From Polytrichum commune (Eukaryota > Streptophyta > Polytrichopsida > Polytrichales > Polytrichaceae), in assembly GCA_950295325.1 (NCBI GenBank), contig OX485809.1:36399081-36463080 (forward strand): DNA of 64,000 bases, given 5' to 3'. A program made the position numbers and the translations under genes. Shown here one piece after another: positions 34,936 to 48,654 of the stretch. The notes beneath the pieces are model-generated. The model saw only the letters and a program-made list of their open reading frames with translations, made no database searches and was not told the origin of the DNA. Positions within the stretch are counted from its first letter, which is position 1, and each line of letters opens with the position of its first letter.

Positions 34936-35355
34936 AAATACCATAACCCATGAAAAATAAGGTGATTCACATAGAAGATATGGTCTTACAATCATAAGAT
35001 AATTTTCCAAGGTAGACGAGAAGGATTCATGAAGAATGCAAGTTGTTTCATAATTTTTTTTTTTGTCCAGTTTTAATTCTTCAAAGTGGAAAGTTGTCAA
35101 ACCCCCTACTCGGTTCACTAGATTCTCCTTACACCAAACACGGCAATCCGCATTTCCATACAGAACATCATCTAAATCGGTTACCTCATGAGTACATTAA
35201 AACTTGACTCCCATTGGCTACACTAAGTGTACACGCATTGAAGTTGCTGCCTCGCCATAATCGATTTCAGAAATAATAGCACTTCGCTATTATGACGGCG
35301 ATCCAGTGCACGGGTAGAGGGTGGTAAACCGGTTTGGGTTATTTCTACCTTATAT

Positions 35356-35613
35356 ATGCCCAAAAACTTCCCGAGCACTGCTACCCACAATGTGAACTCG
35401 TACTATGAAAAAACAGTTTAGAGCTCTTTGCAAAGCTGACAAGTTTTAAGCTAGGGTCGAATGGAGGGAGGCCGTTAAAAGAAATATAACCGTTCTTCTT
35501 CTTTACACACAATAAGAGGAAATAGCCAATACATAGTCCAACCCTCGGTTCCAAATTTTGGAGCGTGGGGATCAAAAGTTAGATGGGAGCTCAAGGTGAT
35601 TGAAGGCTTCTCA
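35356..35613 (-). repeat. Right arm of a 260-bp inverted repeat pair
   Basis: Reverse complement of 30219-30485, including the TCGAATGGAGGGAGGCCGTT block. Identity is high but not perfect. Confidence 0.8.
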
Positions 35614-36084
35614 ACATATTACCCTTGAGAAACGAATAATGTGGGGAGGAGGTACGGTTGGCATGTGTAAAGCTAGGCTCTCCTCCTATTATTGTCCTCG
35701 TGGTCCTACCATGGGGATGGTCGAAGGACAGCCTTTTGTTAGAAGTGGTCTGTATTTATTATTTGGCCAAGGTGGACCCACCTACACACTTATACTTATT
35801 ATGGATGAAAGGTGATGGATGATAGCGAACTTGCATCCATTGCCAATCACCATTTCCTGTTACTCAAGAGTGCATTCTCAAAATACTACTCCATTTATGG
35901 TATTTGGTCTCACATACACTATTTGCGAAAGGCCTAGACGACTAGATGCCTGCACGTTTCAAAGTGTCACGCCCACTAATTGCCGATATGATTCCATTCG
36001 CCAACATAAGTAACTTCTCTAAGTGGAAAATATCTACATTATGGTATTCAAAGTTACAACATGTTGGGATACTGGAGATGAGAG

Positions 36085-36427
36085 TTTTGTGTTTTAGTAT
36101 GCAAGGGGAAGGTATTTCTGAGCATACTAATGGCAAGGGTCATGTGTTTACATTTTAGTATGCAAGAGGAGGATACTCTTGATCATACTAATGGCAAGTG
36201 TCATTTGTGTAACCTTTAGTCAACTTGTAGACCATTATGTATAATGTGCATGCATCTCATAACACTATTGAACATTCTCATGCCAAGATATTAGTAAGTG
36301 CACTTGAACGCCAAATGTCATGAGGTGACACTAATGGTGAAGTTGTTGATCATCAATGTAAACTAGCATATACATCAAAATATGATAGGTAACATTATTA
36401 CGCATGTGACACTAAATACCATAAATA
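36085..36427 (+). repeat. Dispersed repeat copy with a small tandem duplication
   Basis: The unit GTATGCAAG...CATACTAATGGCAAG is repeated at about 36099 and 36160. From 36159 on, the segment matches 28078-28340. Confidence 0.65.
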
Positions 36428-38850
36428 GTGTACTTCAGGGGCTAGGATGAAATATGAATACATATATTAGAGAGAGTTAGGGTGGACCCAAAACCACATC
36501 AAGCCATAAAGAGAAGAAAAGAAAATGGAACATCGATGAGTTACCGACATGAACATGAGCTCGGTAGTCCTACCTATCTAGTTTCAAGAGTCCCTTTGTA
36601 CTTCCACCCGTAGCTTACACAACATTATGATGGGCTCCACATAGCACAAGCCAAGTCTCTTAGAGTTCATTATCAAGTGATGTTCCCAAAGCCTTGTCAT
36701 TGGAAGCACCCACCTTTCCACAAGACCACCTACAAAAATATGACGTGGACGACTGACATTGTTTCGTAGTCTCATTATCATATTTTTGTGTCCTTCTATG
36801 TCCTTCCATGTCTTATGATCCTATAAGCCACTCCTATAAGCTGTAATTCAACATTATAAGAGGGGAATTTTTGAATTACACCTTACATTCTAAAATCAAT
36901 ATTAGAATACATCTTTGATTTGAGGTAACCTTTGGGTTTTTAAAGGGTGTCAAAGTTACTTATTCGACTATTTGTCATGTGGTTGGCTTCTGCTTAAACT
37001 CAAAATATAATTTGATAAAAAATACAAGTCCAATGTTGCTTTATTTCATATATGTGTAGAATGTAAGAACATATTGTAAAATGTCAATGCTATAACCAAG
37101 GTTGTTGATAAATAGGTAATAGGTACTCTTTTTCTTTTACTACGTCAACACCTCTACGATACATACAAGAAAATACAGGAGATAAGAGTAATATGCAACA
37201 ATGCATACTCAATACAGTGTGCCTTGTTAAATAGATTGGCCTCCATGAAACAAGTGTCTCGTACCGCCTTATATGGTTGCCACCCAATGATTGCAAAACG
37301 AACTACATGCACATTCATGGTGAATAGTGTGGGCCACACTGAATACGACACATAACGTAGCAATAAAGGCATTGTCATCTTAAGGTGACACCTACACTTC
37401 CAATCAAACCAATATCTCCCCAATGGATTGTAAGTGTAGGCTCTAAGACATTGATGGAGCTTGCTTGTTCTAATGGAAACCACATTCTATCCTAAGCTTG
37501 GCATCAAAATTTTAGATCATGCCTATGGTCACTACACTAAATGTTGTATTTAGTGTCGTATGGCATTTTCTGCCACTATGGTAACTTTTCTAATGACACT
37601 TTACTTATGAAGAAGTTTACAAATATTGTCAATCTTCATAAGGAAATTGGATGATTGAAAATTGGATGAAATTGATGCCAATTATTGAAACAAATTCTGG
37701 TATAATCTGCATCCTAACATTCTTGAAGTGAAAATTTGAGATGGATGATTGTAAGTTGGGTGAAAAAACACTTAGTAAGTGTCAGTATTTGCAACTTTTA
37801 AAATCTACAATGTCCAATTTTTTTTTACAAGAAATGACAATTAAATGTTAGATTCACATTTGGTGTTGGTGGCACTACATGGACAATTTACAACTAGTAT
37901 TGAACAAGACAAACCGAATTGGTGACACCAAATGCAATATTCAGTGTAATATACGTGATTATGACCCTTACCCAACGAACCGTAAAGATTCTCGCTTGAC
38001 ATAAACATCACTAGAACATGAGAGACCCTAGGATCGCGTTTCAACACACATGTAATCAACACCTTGAGAATTCCTACTTTGTTCACATGGTATGCAAAAA
38101 CAACATCTAAAGATGCATTGAGAGGGGATTGAAACCCCCTTTCAATAACCGCTTAGATGCATCAAAATTTAGGACACAGTAAATATTCGCTTATATGACC
38201 TAAAGGACAATTATGGTAGCTACACCTATAACTGTTTTGTCAAGCATCTGGACATAGTCTTTATGATAAAACGACATCGATTTTTGTGGGAAGCATCTTG
38301 TTGGTGATTGGGAGAAGATATCTTAGCATGTTGTTTTTGACCACCGCATGAATAAAACTTGAAACATTCAAGAAAATGTCGATTATGCGCATGGCATCCA
38401 AAACATGTTAAAAACCGAGTCCCTTGAATCAAGCAAATCATCTATAAAGGGGTCACTTTTGGCCAGGTAGGGATCGCACTGTGGTGTGGTTAGTACTGCA
38501 GATCATGAATTGACTTCAGAATTTAAACAAAGAGCCACGTGGCATTCACCTATTGGCCACGACCTGTACAACATCCCATGTAGCAAGACTAGCATTTCAG
38601 CACCGAAGCACCGAAGCTGCTTATCACCTATGGTAGTTATCATATCCAGGTAGGTGGGAAACCGCCCACTTGTGATTCTCTCCTCCCTAGTATATGATTC
38701 AAGCCGATCATCAGATACCCAGGTCATGACTAGAGAACGGTCGAAACCGCAGCCATGGGCAGGGCGAGGAGTAATCATCTTAGACTCATGGTAAGATAAC
38801 AAACCTAATGATGAGCACAGCAAGATTAAGAAACCACTACAGTCTTACTC
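36428..38850. other. Gene-free sequence
   Basis: ORFs of 60-109 codons occur on both strands without recognisable domains or splice context. No supportable gene. Confidence 0.4.
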
Positions 38851-39792
38851 TGCTAATTGAATGTGAAGATGGTGAGAGGAGCGATCAGTTGTAAGAAGAA
38901 GAGAAAGGAGAGCAATCATGAGGTCGGAGTGATTGGTTTTCCATCCCTGCCAGGCTCCCATCAGCAAAGTACTACTTTACCTCCTCAGGGTCGCAGGCAT
39001 CAAGTGAAAGAAAGGGATGGGCACCGGGGAGGAAGAGAGAGGTACTTACTTACGTGCTTCTGTTTCCCACAGACTAGACTGCTCCTGCATACCACTCCCT
39101 GCATCAGTACTCCTGCTTTAATTACTAGAACAGCCATCAAAAGCAAGCAACTAGCTGCCTCAGACTGCACTCCTGCTGCAGGCAAGGCCATATTCATCTG
39201 TATGACTTGATCATATAGCTTGTCTCAATCACCGCTTCCTCGTTCAGCTCCCAGGAATCTTGCTTGAATGCATGTATGTTGATATATTGCTGCAGATGGA
39301 GGCATCAAAAGTGGTGGTGGTGGTGGTCGAGTGTGATGGGTACTAACAAGCTCCTGGATGTGGAACATGCAGATGTGAGGCAGCTTGTAGCTAGCTAGCT
39401 ACCTAGCTGTGGTTGAGGAGGTTAGTTTGTTTGTTTGTCAAGCTTCATGTGATGTTTAAGAACAATATTGAGGAGGCTATGGGTGATCGAGGGGGCATCA
39501 ATTATACCACTTCAGAGGGTTAAGTTGTTGGGGAGGTTTGTTTGAGCTCTATTTGAGCTGCCGGAGTGTTTATGAGAATGCTACTCATGCATGGATGGGG
39601 AGGTTAGGGGTCCAGAAAAGTTGATGTTTTGGAGTGTAGGGAATAAGGGGTGATCGATGGTGATGATGATCCGCAAAGACTACGCAAGGTATTGTGTGCA
39701 GGGGTTGTGAGTATTCTTTTATTTTATGGTGTATGTGAGTTAAGGAACGAGTTTATACAAAAAGTGATGCGGAAGAGGCTTGACAGTCTTTG

Positions 39793-39848
39793 GTGAGGAC
39801 CTGGAGGTGAGGACCTGGAGGTGAGGACCTGGAGGTGAGGACCTGGAG
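39793..39848. repeat. Minisatellite, 4 x 14 bp
   Basis: Four exact copies of GTGAGGACCTGGAG, followed by a CTGCCGCTGCTGCAG run. Confidence 0.95.
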
Positions 39849-41152
39849 GTGCCTGCTGCCGCTGCTGCAGCAATGTGGATATGGAAGTTTCTATCACTCG
39901 GACTACTGGCTGCTTTGGTAAGTTGTGAAGTCGATCTTGGGACGCTTGGCATGCATGGACAAGGGTAAACACGAAGTAATTCGAGGAGTATGGGTCAACT
40001 GTGAGCTTAGGTGATCATTGGGCACTTCGTATATGAGCCTGTGGTGTGGTCTGAGAGCAGATAGTCAATAGAGATGACTTAACCCTGTTAAGAAAGTGTT
40101 TTACCGATCCACTAAAGTAAGTTATACAATGTTCATCATGTGTCATGTAGACACTCAATAACGACAGTTGTTGCAAACAATGTAGGAGGGTTGACAATTT
40201 CTAGAAATATGCATATTTGTATTCGTTAGACTACACACCGGATACCTTCATGTGATACCTATGCAACTCATCTTAAGCTTCGTGGTTTCGGTTTTAAGAG
40301 GGATGATAGAAATGGTGAAGTGGTCTGGCTACTCATGGTTGCCACATAAACCAACATGTGCTCTAAGTACGTGTGGGTCTTTCTACTCTTCGGAAGATAC
40401 ACCTGAGCAACTGAGTCCATGTATCGTACCTCGAATACAAGGTGTCTATCCCCTCGAAGGTAGCCCATAGCCCTAAATGTAGCCATTGAATCTATAACTC
40501 TTTCTCCAGAAAGTTGGGTTCCCACACCGACCACTTTCATGCAACAAGACTAACTTAACGACGCAGTTTAGGATACCCAAGTTCTTGCGAAAGGGATCAA
40601 AGAATGACACTGCGGAGAGTGTTTGCTCTCGCTCCTGGGTATGGCTAACTATATTGCATTCAGGTTTGGAATCATTATTTGCAAGATTGTAGTCTCCTCT
40701 CGGGTTGAGCAGTGATGTACACCTTGGTATACGCATTCAAATTTGACACACTTGTATGGGCAGTTATAAGTAGGCTTCCCACTCTTTAAAAGTAGAACCA
40801 AAACTAGGGTGGGTGTGCTTGGTACATTTCTCTTGCTCCATAATCACTTCACACGTGCATAACTTTATAGCATACATAACTCGCATTACCGACCATTAAG
40901 AATATTAAATGAGTAGGACCCTGATGGTAGGACCCTGTGAAATTTTCTCTTGAGGTTAATGGATACATATAACTTCGACAGAAGCTTGGTTTTATGACGA
41001 CCGAGGTCGAGGTTGGGTGGGCGACCGCTATTACAGAAAGGAAGTAGTTGTAGAGTTATCCACAAAGGAACGCAGAAAGAATACTGAATTTCCCTTTCCT
41101 TGTTCTGTGCTTCCTTCGTTCGGCGTGACATTGGAACCAGGATTCATTCGAG

Positions 41153-41159
41153 TATAAAA
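41153..41159 (+). promoter_or_regulatory. TATA-box-like motif before the first recognised GH5 exon
   Basis: GAGTATAAAAGGCC fits a plant TATA box, about 75 bp before the acceptor-like ATTACAG at 41222-41228. If it is used, transcription would begin near 41185. That conflicts with the lack of an in-frame ATG in the following exon, so its role is uncertain. Confidence 0.4.
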
Positions 41160-41228
41160 GGCCTACGTTGCCATAACTTCGTTTCAGGATTCTGAAGAAT
41201 AGTGTATTCTGGTTTTGAGGAATTACAG

Positions 41229-44200
41229 GTGCACCACCACACCCAGTACTTGGAAGGAAGAGAAGGTGATGATGCAGCTTCAGACTCGTTAGTGATTCCT
41301 GGAGGCGTGGCAGCTTTGCAGTCCCGGAGGCACCTCCTTGATAACCTTAAAGTGAGGGCTGTGAATCTTGGGGGATGGCTTGTAATTGAGAAGTGGATCC
41401 AGCCCTCACTCTTCGACGGCATACCCGATGGTGATTTACTTGTAAGTAAAGAGCTTAGAGCACCCCTCATGATAACCCCGAACAACCCCGGGCTTTTCTT
41501 CTGTCCTGAACTGCTCTGGGTACTCAAGTTCATAATAAAGATTGATCCCATTGATGAACAAATTTATGGAAATTGACAACATTCACACCAATGGTAGGTA
41601 ATTTTAGAAACTCTGGAAATGTACTGGTAATAGTCCATCTCTTCAAATTTGAATCCAGCTTAAGTTGCACTGGGGTTTGATTGCATAGAAAGAAATGCAG
41701 TGTTTCATATTCTGCCTGGCGAGGCATTCTTTTCGATAGTGTCCATTGTGCTGTTTGGATTCTGCCAGCCAAGTACACCTTATGTGCTGTGGCCATAGCT
41801 ACAACATTAGATTCATGTCGAAACCTAATTTGTCACAGTAAAGGCTGCGCTGGGAAGCTCTTACTGAACAGGTATCCTTGTTTGATGAGGTCCAAATTGA
41901 AAATTTGGCAGGATGGAGCCCAGATCACATTGCAATGCACTGCAACGGGAACTTTTATGTCCGCCGAAGGAGGCGGTGGGGGACAGGTGGTTGTCAACCG
42001 GCTTGCTGCCTCTACCTGGGAGACGTTCAAGGTGAACCTAAACAGCCCATCATATTTCCCATTCTTTTATCTCTAAGTGATTTATGCAAGGATCATCTAT
42101 GAGAAGTACTGCCGTCAATGGGTAAGGTCCATGCCAAGATCAAAAAAGCGTTGCATTGATGAATTTGGTCATGGGGCAAGGCTCAAGGAACACATGGAAT
42201 TCACATGTTTGCCATTATGACAAATGACATAGACATGTCGGATATGCTGGATTTCGAGGTTTCCAGCTCTTGGGTTGATTGTATTGTTCGCTGGTTCTGA
42301 ACCATGTTTTGTTGTAATTTTAGAGAAAGAAGTTGAGATGGACTTAAGGTGAAAATCTAAGTTCTCTCTGTACGCTCTACCTATGTGAGACACAGCACGA
42401 ATTCAACTTGTGGGTTGGACCTACTTGTCGAACAGATATGGCGCGTGTCTCCGGGAGTCTACCAATTGCGTGTTTTCAACAACCAATTCATGAGTGCCAT
42501 TCAAGGAGGTGGTGGAAATGTGGAAGCGTCTGCCCCAAGCCCTTCATACTGGGAGACGTTCAACATCATCCGCAACCCCACTAACCCTTCCATGGTCCAC
42601 ATTCAGGCTAGAAACGGCATGTATCTCCAGGTAATCCATCAATAAGCAATTGAAGATGCCTCATAGGACTTTGATTCATCCTGTTACTGAAGCTTTCGAA
42701 CCAATGACACAAGGATTTGAATTTCCTAGTTTTAAAATTTATTTACGTGCTCTTCCCCCTCGTATCCTCTTAGGTCCTTGAAACTTCGGCTATTTCTTGT
42801 CAATCAAGCGTATTTCTGTACTATTTGCATATTCTCAAAGCATATAGCGAGGGTAAACTTGAATTAAAAGCGCACATCGTTGGTGTGCAGGCAAAAAACT
42901 TAAATCAACTTACTGCAGACTTTGAAGGAGATCCCGAATGGACTAGTAATGATGTTACATTCCTGATGACCGTTGACACTGCCCTGGGTGGTGACTTCCA
43001 GCTTGCCAATGGCTGGGGTTCAGCGGCACCAGCTATTTATAAGGTGAATTTTCAATCGACCATCAGTATCTTGAAGTATTGGAACCTCCTGAAACTTGAT
43101 GTGATCTGTCCACCTGATTTACATGCGTGCGTAGACATTTGACCTTTGCACTACTTAGAAGGACCTGGGTGCTTTGAGTATCAGACTTGACCGCGTACCC
43201 CTTATTCACCTGTGACCGTCATCCCCATCTACAGGTGATCACCTATCTAAGAAAGCAATGAAACATTCTCTCTTAGGACTCTCTAATTTTTTTCAAGACA
43301 TGAATTAGCTGTTGCAACATTGAGTGGCTGCTGACCTTATGATCTAGAGACTAGCAGAATTTTGTCTTTCATCTCTGAATGTGCTGGGTTTTTTGTTCAG
43401 GGTGGCTTTATGTCGAATTCTGGCCTGAAAAATTGGGTTCATCGAGTGAGACTAACTCTTTGAATTGGTGCCTGTGTAGAAACACAGAGACACATTCATC
43501 CAAGAGGCTGATTTCGAGTTTCTTGCAAACAGTGGTATAAACACCGTCAGGATCCCTGTTGGTTGGTGGATAGCTTCTGATCCTAATCCTCCAGCGCCAT
43601 TCGTATCTGGATCCTTGCAAGCACTGGACAATGCATTTCAGTGGGCCAAGTAAGATGCAAATCATGTCCTTTCAGCTCTCAAAGTTGTAGAGTGAGAGAC
43701 GCAAAAGTGTCGATGTTAGCTTGGTACGTGAAATTTCTGACCTACTCAACTCAAGATCTGACCTCTGAAGAGATGTACTGCACAACAATGGATTATTTTT
43801 TGATTCCTACATCATGCGGTCTAATATTTGTAGAATCATGCCTGCATCCCAATCATCACAGACCTGCCTAAGGGAGACATAAGTCGTTCTCTCGGCCCAT
43901 TGTCCTCAAAGAATTACCTGAAAGGTTAAGAATCAACTTGAAAACAGTTTTGCAATGTCAACAAAGCTTGAACGCCTCATTGAAGATTCAAATGAATAAA
44001 CCTGTGAGGCTTGGTTGCAGACTTGGGTCTACAGATCCTAGGTAGGTTGAATTCTTCTCCCTCAGTAACCAAAGCTTAGGCCATAAATTACAGCCACAAG
44101 GGAAACGACCCTTGTTTATTGGCTAGAGTGTCTCTCTCTGTGCTTATACTCCGGAACTACATATCCTAAAGATATCCTTAGACCTCAAGCAGGGGGTGGT

Positions 44201-46325
44201 CTTGGATGGACCAATCAATAGAGGATTTCCAACCCATACCATTAAGATGATGAGATTCCATTTCATTTTCTTGGCAAGTCTGTAACGACAGCTCTCTGTC
44301 AAGGGTGCACACCTTTGCAACGTGTTTCGGAATCACATACATAATCCTGAACATGTGTTCACTGGTAACTCCCAATGAATGTGGGGTTATTGGTTGAGAA
44401 TATGAGCATTCATTGGTTCAGAGTCCTAATTCTGAACATAAATTTCAAATGTTTGTCTTGGCAGTGCACATGGAATACGAATTATCATTGACTTGCATGC
44501 TGCGCCAGGCTCTCAGAATGGGTATGAGCACAGCGCATCCCGTGATGGTGTCGCTGAATGGGCTGTACAAGGAGGAACGGACTATCTCCATGAATCCATT
44601 ACGGCTGTCGACTTTCTTGTGAGCAGGTATGCAAATGACGGAGCATTTTTATGCACTGATATATCTTCACATACCTATATAGTATGGCGGTTCATCCCTT
44701 CTTCATCTTTAATTGCAATTAATGAGTGAGCAATTACAAAATCTTTGGTCAGTGTTTACTGTTCACAGATAGGTATGCAAATGATAAGAGTATTTTTATG
44801 TGTTGAGAAATCTTCACATATATAGGATGGTGGTGGCTCTTTTCATCCTTTTGTTTATTTTATATTGCAGTAAATGAGTGAGCAATCACAAAGTCTTTGG
44901 TCAATGTTGACTGTTCACAGATATGCAGATGATAGAGCATTTTAATGAATGGACAAATCGTGGCGTATGTGGTATAGTGGTTCATAGCATAGTGGTTCCG
45001 TATCCTTTCTTATTTATCTTTTAATTGCAGTAAAATGAGTGAGCAATCACAAACTGTTTGGTCAATGATTACTGCTCACGGATATGCAAATCACAATGGA
45101 GCATTTTTATACATTGATAGATATAAATAGCATGGTGGTGGGGTCGGTCATATTCTCTTCTTTACCTGTAATTGCAGTAAATGAGTGGGCAGTTACAAAA
45201 TATTTGTTCGATGTTGACTGCTCACAGATATGCGAACGATGGAGCTTTTTTCGGTTTTGAACTCCTGAATGAGCCTGGCGCCTCAGTGGTACCTTTGAAT
45301 GTGCTGGAATATTACTACACGTGGGGATACGAGACAGTGCGAAAGTATTCAGCCACAGCCTATGTGATAATGTGCCAGCGGATAGGCGCAAACTTTGATG
45401 AGCTTGTAAACACACTACCTGCTGACAAAGTGGTCCTCGATATCCATTGCTACAACCTCTTCAACTCTGCTCTCTTCAACCAGACCACACCACAATGGAA
45501 TATCGACTTTGTCTACAATGACCGTCTCAGCCTTGTGCAAAGCCTCAATACGGCAGGCAACGCTCTCATCTTTGTTGGTAACTAATTACTGCACCATTTC
45601 TCCTGACTCGTGTATCCAGTCTAGGTTGTGAAACCTGTATCGCATATGCCTTTTGATAGTCTTTTGTATGAGTAGGTAAAGAAAACAGCATTCTTAAGCA
45701 TGTGTAAGGATATTCTCTTTCTAATGTAGCATCAAGAATAAAATTTCAAGAATCAAGGTCCTTGAGTAGAGGATAGTCAAGTGGCAACTCCCACTAGTCG
45801 ACACCTCATTGTTGCCATTTTCTTTGGACACGAAGCCTTCTTCCATCTACCATCGAGATTAAATCGAAGAGGTGGATCGCTAATGGAATCATTCTTAGAT
45901 TATGCAGATTACCTAAGAATAAATCCAGTTGCATTGGAACCTAAATGGGCTACTCAAGAATGTTATGCACAACATGGTAGATTGCGTAGAAATTGAACAG
46001 TATGATTTAAGGCACTGAAATCTGTAAAATGTACCAACCAATCCAGATTCTGTCCATTTCTTCACATCTTATAATCCTTCTGATTTGTGGATTTGACAAT
46101 ATTCTGAGACTTGGTATAAATACAGGTGAATGGACAAATGAGTGGGAAGTCGTGGGTGCATCTCAATCTGATTACCAGAAATTCGGAACAGCCCAGGTCC
46201 AAGTTTTTGGACAGGCGACTTTTGGTTGGTCATTCTGGACATACCAGAACCAGCTAAACCGCTGGTCATTTCAGCAGTCTGTGGAGCAGGGTTATCTTGA
46301 AGCTCCCTCGAGTGGTTGGCCGTAA
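41229..46325 (+). CDS. GH5 glucan 1,3-beta-glucosidase-like protein with fascin-like insert
   Basis: Eight exons read in phase: 41229-41441, 41912-42031, 42436-42630, 42891-43043, 43480-43649, 44465-44626, 45228-45577, 46126-46325. Order of segments: VRAVNLGGWLVIEKWIQPSL, then a fascin-like beta region (exons 2-4, from DGAQITLQCTATGTFMSAEG), then the GH5 barrel with VRIPVGWW, IIDLHAAPGSQNG, the acid/base Glu in ELLNEPG and the nucleophile Glu in FVGEW across the exon 7/8 junction. The tail is YLEAPSSGWP. Catalytic residues look intact, so an exo-beta-1,3-glucan hydrolase acting on cell-wall glucans is likely, as in plant homologues. The first exon has no in-frame ATG (an in-frame TGA lies at 41193), so the N-terminus, where a signal peptide is expected, lies in an unfound upstream exon or is lost. 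About 520 aa are visible. Confidence 0.85.
44627..45250 (+). repeat. Tandem duplication of intron end plus exon 7 start in the GH5 gene
   Basis: Four degenerate units of about 150 bp precede the true exon 7. Each carries the start of exon 7 (TATGCAAATGAYGGAGCATT type), then GCAGTAAATGAGTGAGCAAT-type intron sequence, then an ACAG acceptor. Unit starts are near 44627, 44772, 44922 and 45082, and the real exon start at 45228 is the fifth. The donor GTATGC at 44627 itself sits in the first copy, so exon 6 readthrough repeats the residues RYANDGAF found at the start of exon 7. Confidence 0.85.
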
Positions 46326-48650
46326 TTTGTGAAAGCCTTGATCTGAATGCAATTCAATTCAATTCATTTTTCTGAAGTCCGGGGAGGCCCGTAGTATCTA
46401 GCCCCGTGTACCATAACTGAAACCATGATTCAGTCAGAGGAGTAGCAAGTCCTCATTCTCAGTAGAACAGCAGCAGCAGGCCCAACCCTTTCAATGACTT
46501 CAATTAAAGGACAGAGACAATCAAATAATCGAACCATTATTCGTGACTTCTAGATGGACAAAGATCTGTTGGTAGCCTTGAAATTTGTAAATGTTATGAT
46601 GCCACATTGTGCATCTGACAAGGTGGACCTCTATGCATTAGTCAGGCCTGTCCATGACTTTCCAGAGAAAGTAGTGCAAGGTTAGCAGGATGGATGACAA
46701 TGAGCTAAGAGCCTAGTCAACATCTTTTTCACCTCTGCATTCATAGTTTGGGTAGTTAGTACGTCGATCCCACATTGAAGTACCAACAAACTGAAACAAT
46801 TGAATGCAGCAACAAATTTGTTCTGTGACATTGACAAAGATGACAAAGTTTCGCATCGAAAAACTAAATTCTGTAGATTCTATACAAAGCAGATCCTGTT
46901 GGGTCTCTGAAGAAAACACAGTAGGGAAACACTGATCAGGCAGCCTTAACAGACTCGATTTAAAGAATCAAGAATTGTGGTCCTTCTAGGTCCTTAGTGT
47001 CTCTATGTGGTACAACTATAGATTTCAGATGATGGCCACTGTTCTCAAGCACCATATTGCAATGGTACTTTACAAACTTTTACATATATTTAATATCTTA
47101 TAATATTGTGCTCACATGTATGTGTATTTGAGTGTTAGAATGAAGACGTAGTTGATAGCTTACCAAGTCAACCAGACAAACCTGAGCTATTTTAGTGACA
47201 CTCTCTCTGCTTTTGACAAAGTTCAAACCTTTGTATTAACGGTTTAAGAGATGTACGCCCACACACTTCAACACTGAGATTTGCACCAAAAAATGAGTGC
47301 TAAAATCTAGTATAATGGAATCAGTAGATAATTTATAGATGCATAAAACTCAGTAACGAGTTGCTGGAAGGACACCTACGAGTATAGTGTAAGTATTTTC
47401 TAGACCGTTGAAATTGGATTCAGAGAGCTTAACTTACATGGATCACTAAGAACTTGCATTTTCCACACATGTACTCTGAAATGGTTGAACAAGTGTTTGT
47501 TGCCCACATACACGTTTTGAAGGTCACACTATTTTAAGAGGTCAGTGCATACCAAGTTAGATTTATGCAGGAGGGTAAACCGTAATATGGGGGTAAGACC
47601 TATTGAGCACTCAAATTATTCATAAATTGATAATCATGAACAAAACCTCCCGAGTAACTAACAAGTATCGAGCTAGCTGTCAAGAATGTCTTGGGCATCA
47701 TCTGTGACTTTGTCACAGAAAGTATCTATCTATCTATATATATATGTATGTATATGTATATATACACACGTATGTATGTAAATGTATGTATGTTGAGTAA
47801 TGATGCTGGTGAACAATTAGCAATTCAAAATCCATACATTATGATTTGTGTAGTTTTGAAAGAGACACCTATTGTGTGACTTATTGGGTGGGAATTGCCA
47901 TGTACAGTAATCTTGGTGTAAATTAGCATTGCATGCCAGAATTATAATTTCTTGAAATCTGTCTTAAATCTAATTAGTATGATCCACACTGTCTTGATTG
48001 GGAAATATAGTGGTGTAATTGCTAAGGTATTTGGGCCTTATGTGGTGCCTCTTGTTAAAAGGACAGTGCCTATATTTGAGTGGCATACATGGCAAGATTT
48101 GTGATTAGGAATGGACAATAAAGGCACATGTGTTACAATGAGTTTAGACTAAGTGTATAAGACATTTCAATCATTTGAGAATAAATAGTGAACAGAACTG
48201 GACCTGGGCATATGTGATCATTTGAAGAGAAAGAAAAGTTTTAATTTAGTCTCCTATAACTTTTGCACATCAACTCCAATCGTGAAACTTGAATGACAGT
48301 CCTTCAGATGCTAACTGGATGAGATACAATTTCCAATCCATTCCAATGGAAAAAAATGTCTGTGGATTGAGTTGGAAGTGCCAACATTAAATTAAGGTCA
48401 CACACCTTAAATGAATTTCGAGGTTTGTGATGAGGGCTACATGCCCACATACCTAACTTACTTGCTTGGTTTGATTGCAACGACTTGGGCGGTGCTGACA
48501 TTTGCCAGACCCTCTAGTACGCTCAAGCGTGGCAGTGGGACGTGGAAGCAGCAGCCCTGCCTCAGAGCCCTGCAAGAAGATAACAACTTAATTCGCTTAC
48601 TTAGCTCAGGCAGGCGGCGGTGCAATGATGTTCATTTCTTAGCTTAGTTG
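46326..48650. other. GH5 3' flank and gene-free sequence
   Basis: Holds the 3' untranslated region of the GH5 gene, a TATC/TATG microsatellite at about 47720-47795 and a TTTGAGTGG-type repeat end at 48030-48095. No gene recognised. Confidence 0.4.
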
Positions 48651-48654
48651 AGTT

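Larger units (their letters stand above)
38851..41228 (+). promoter_or_regulatory. Upstream region of the GH5 gene
   Basis: Contains a four-unit 14-bp minisatellite and a TATA-like motif. It should also hold the missing first coding exon of the GH5 gene, but I could not identify that exon with confidence. No independent gene was recognised. Confidence 0.4.

Noticed and set aside
40252-40470. ORF beginning MQLILSFVVSVLRGM as a possible signal-peptide exon of the GH5 gene
   Set aside because: The hydrophobic stretch is short, no donor in the right phase could be linked to the acceptor at 41228, and nothing else supports it.
45781-45996. 71-codon ORF in the last GH5 intron
   Set aside because: Out of the gene's splicing frame and without recognisable domain; possibly repeat-derived.
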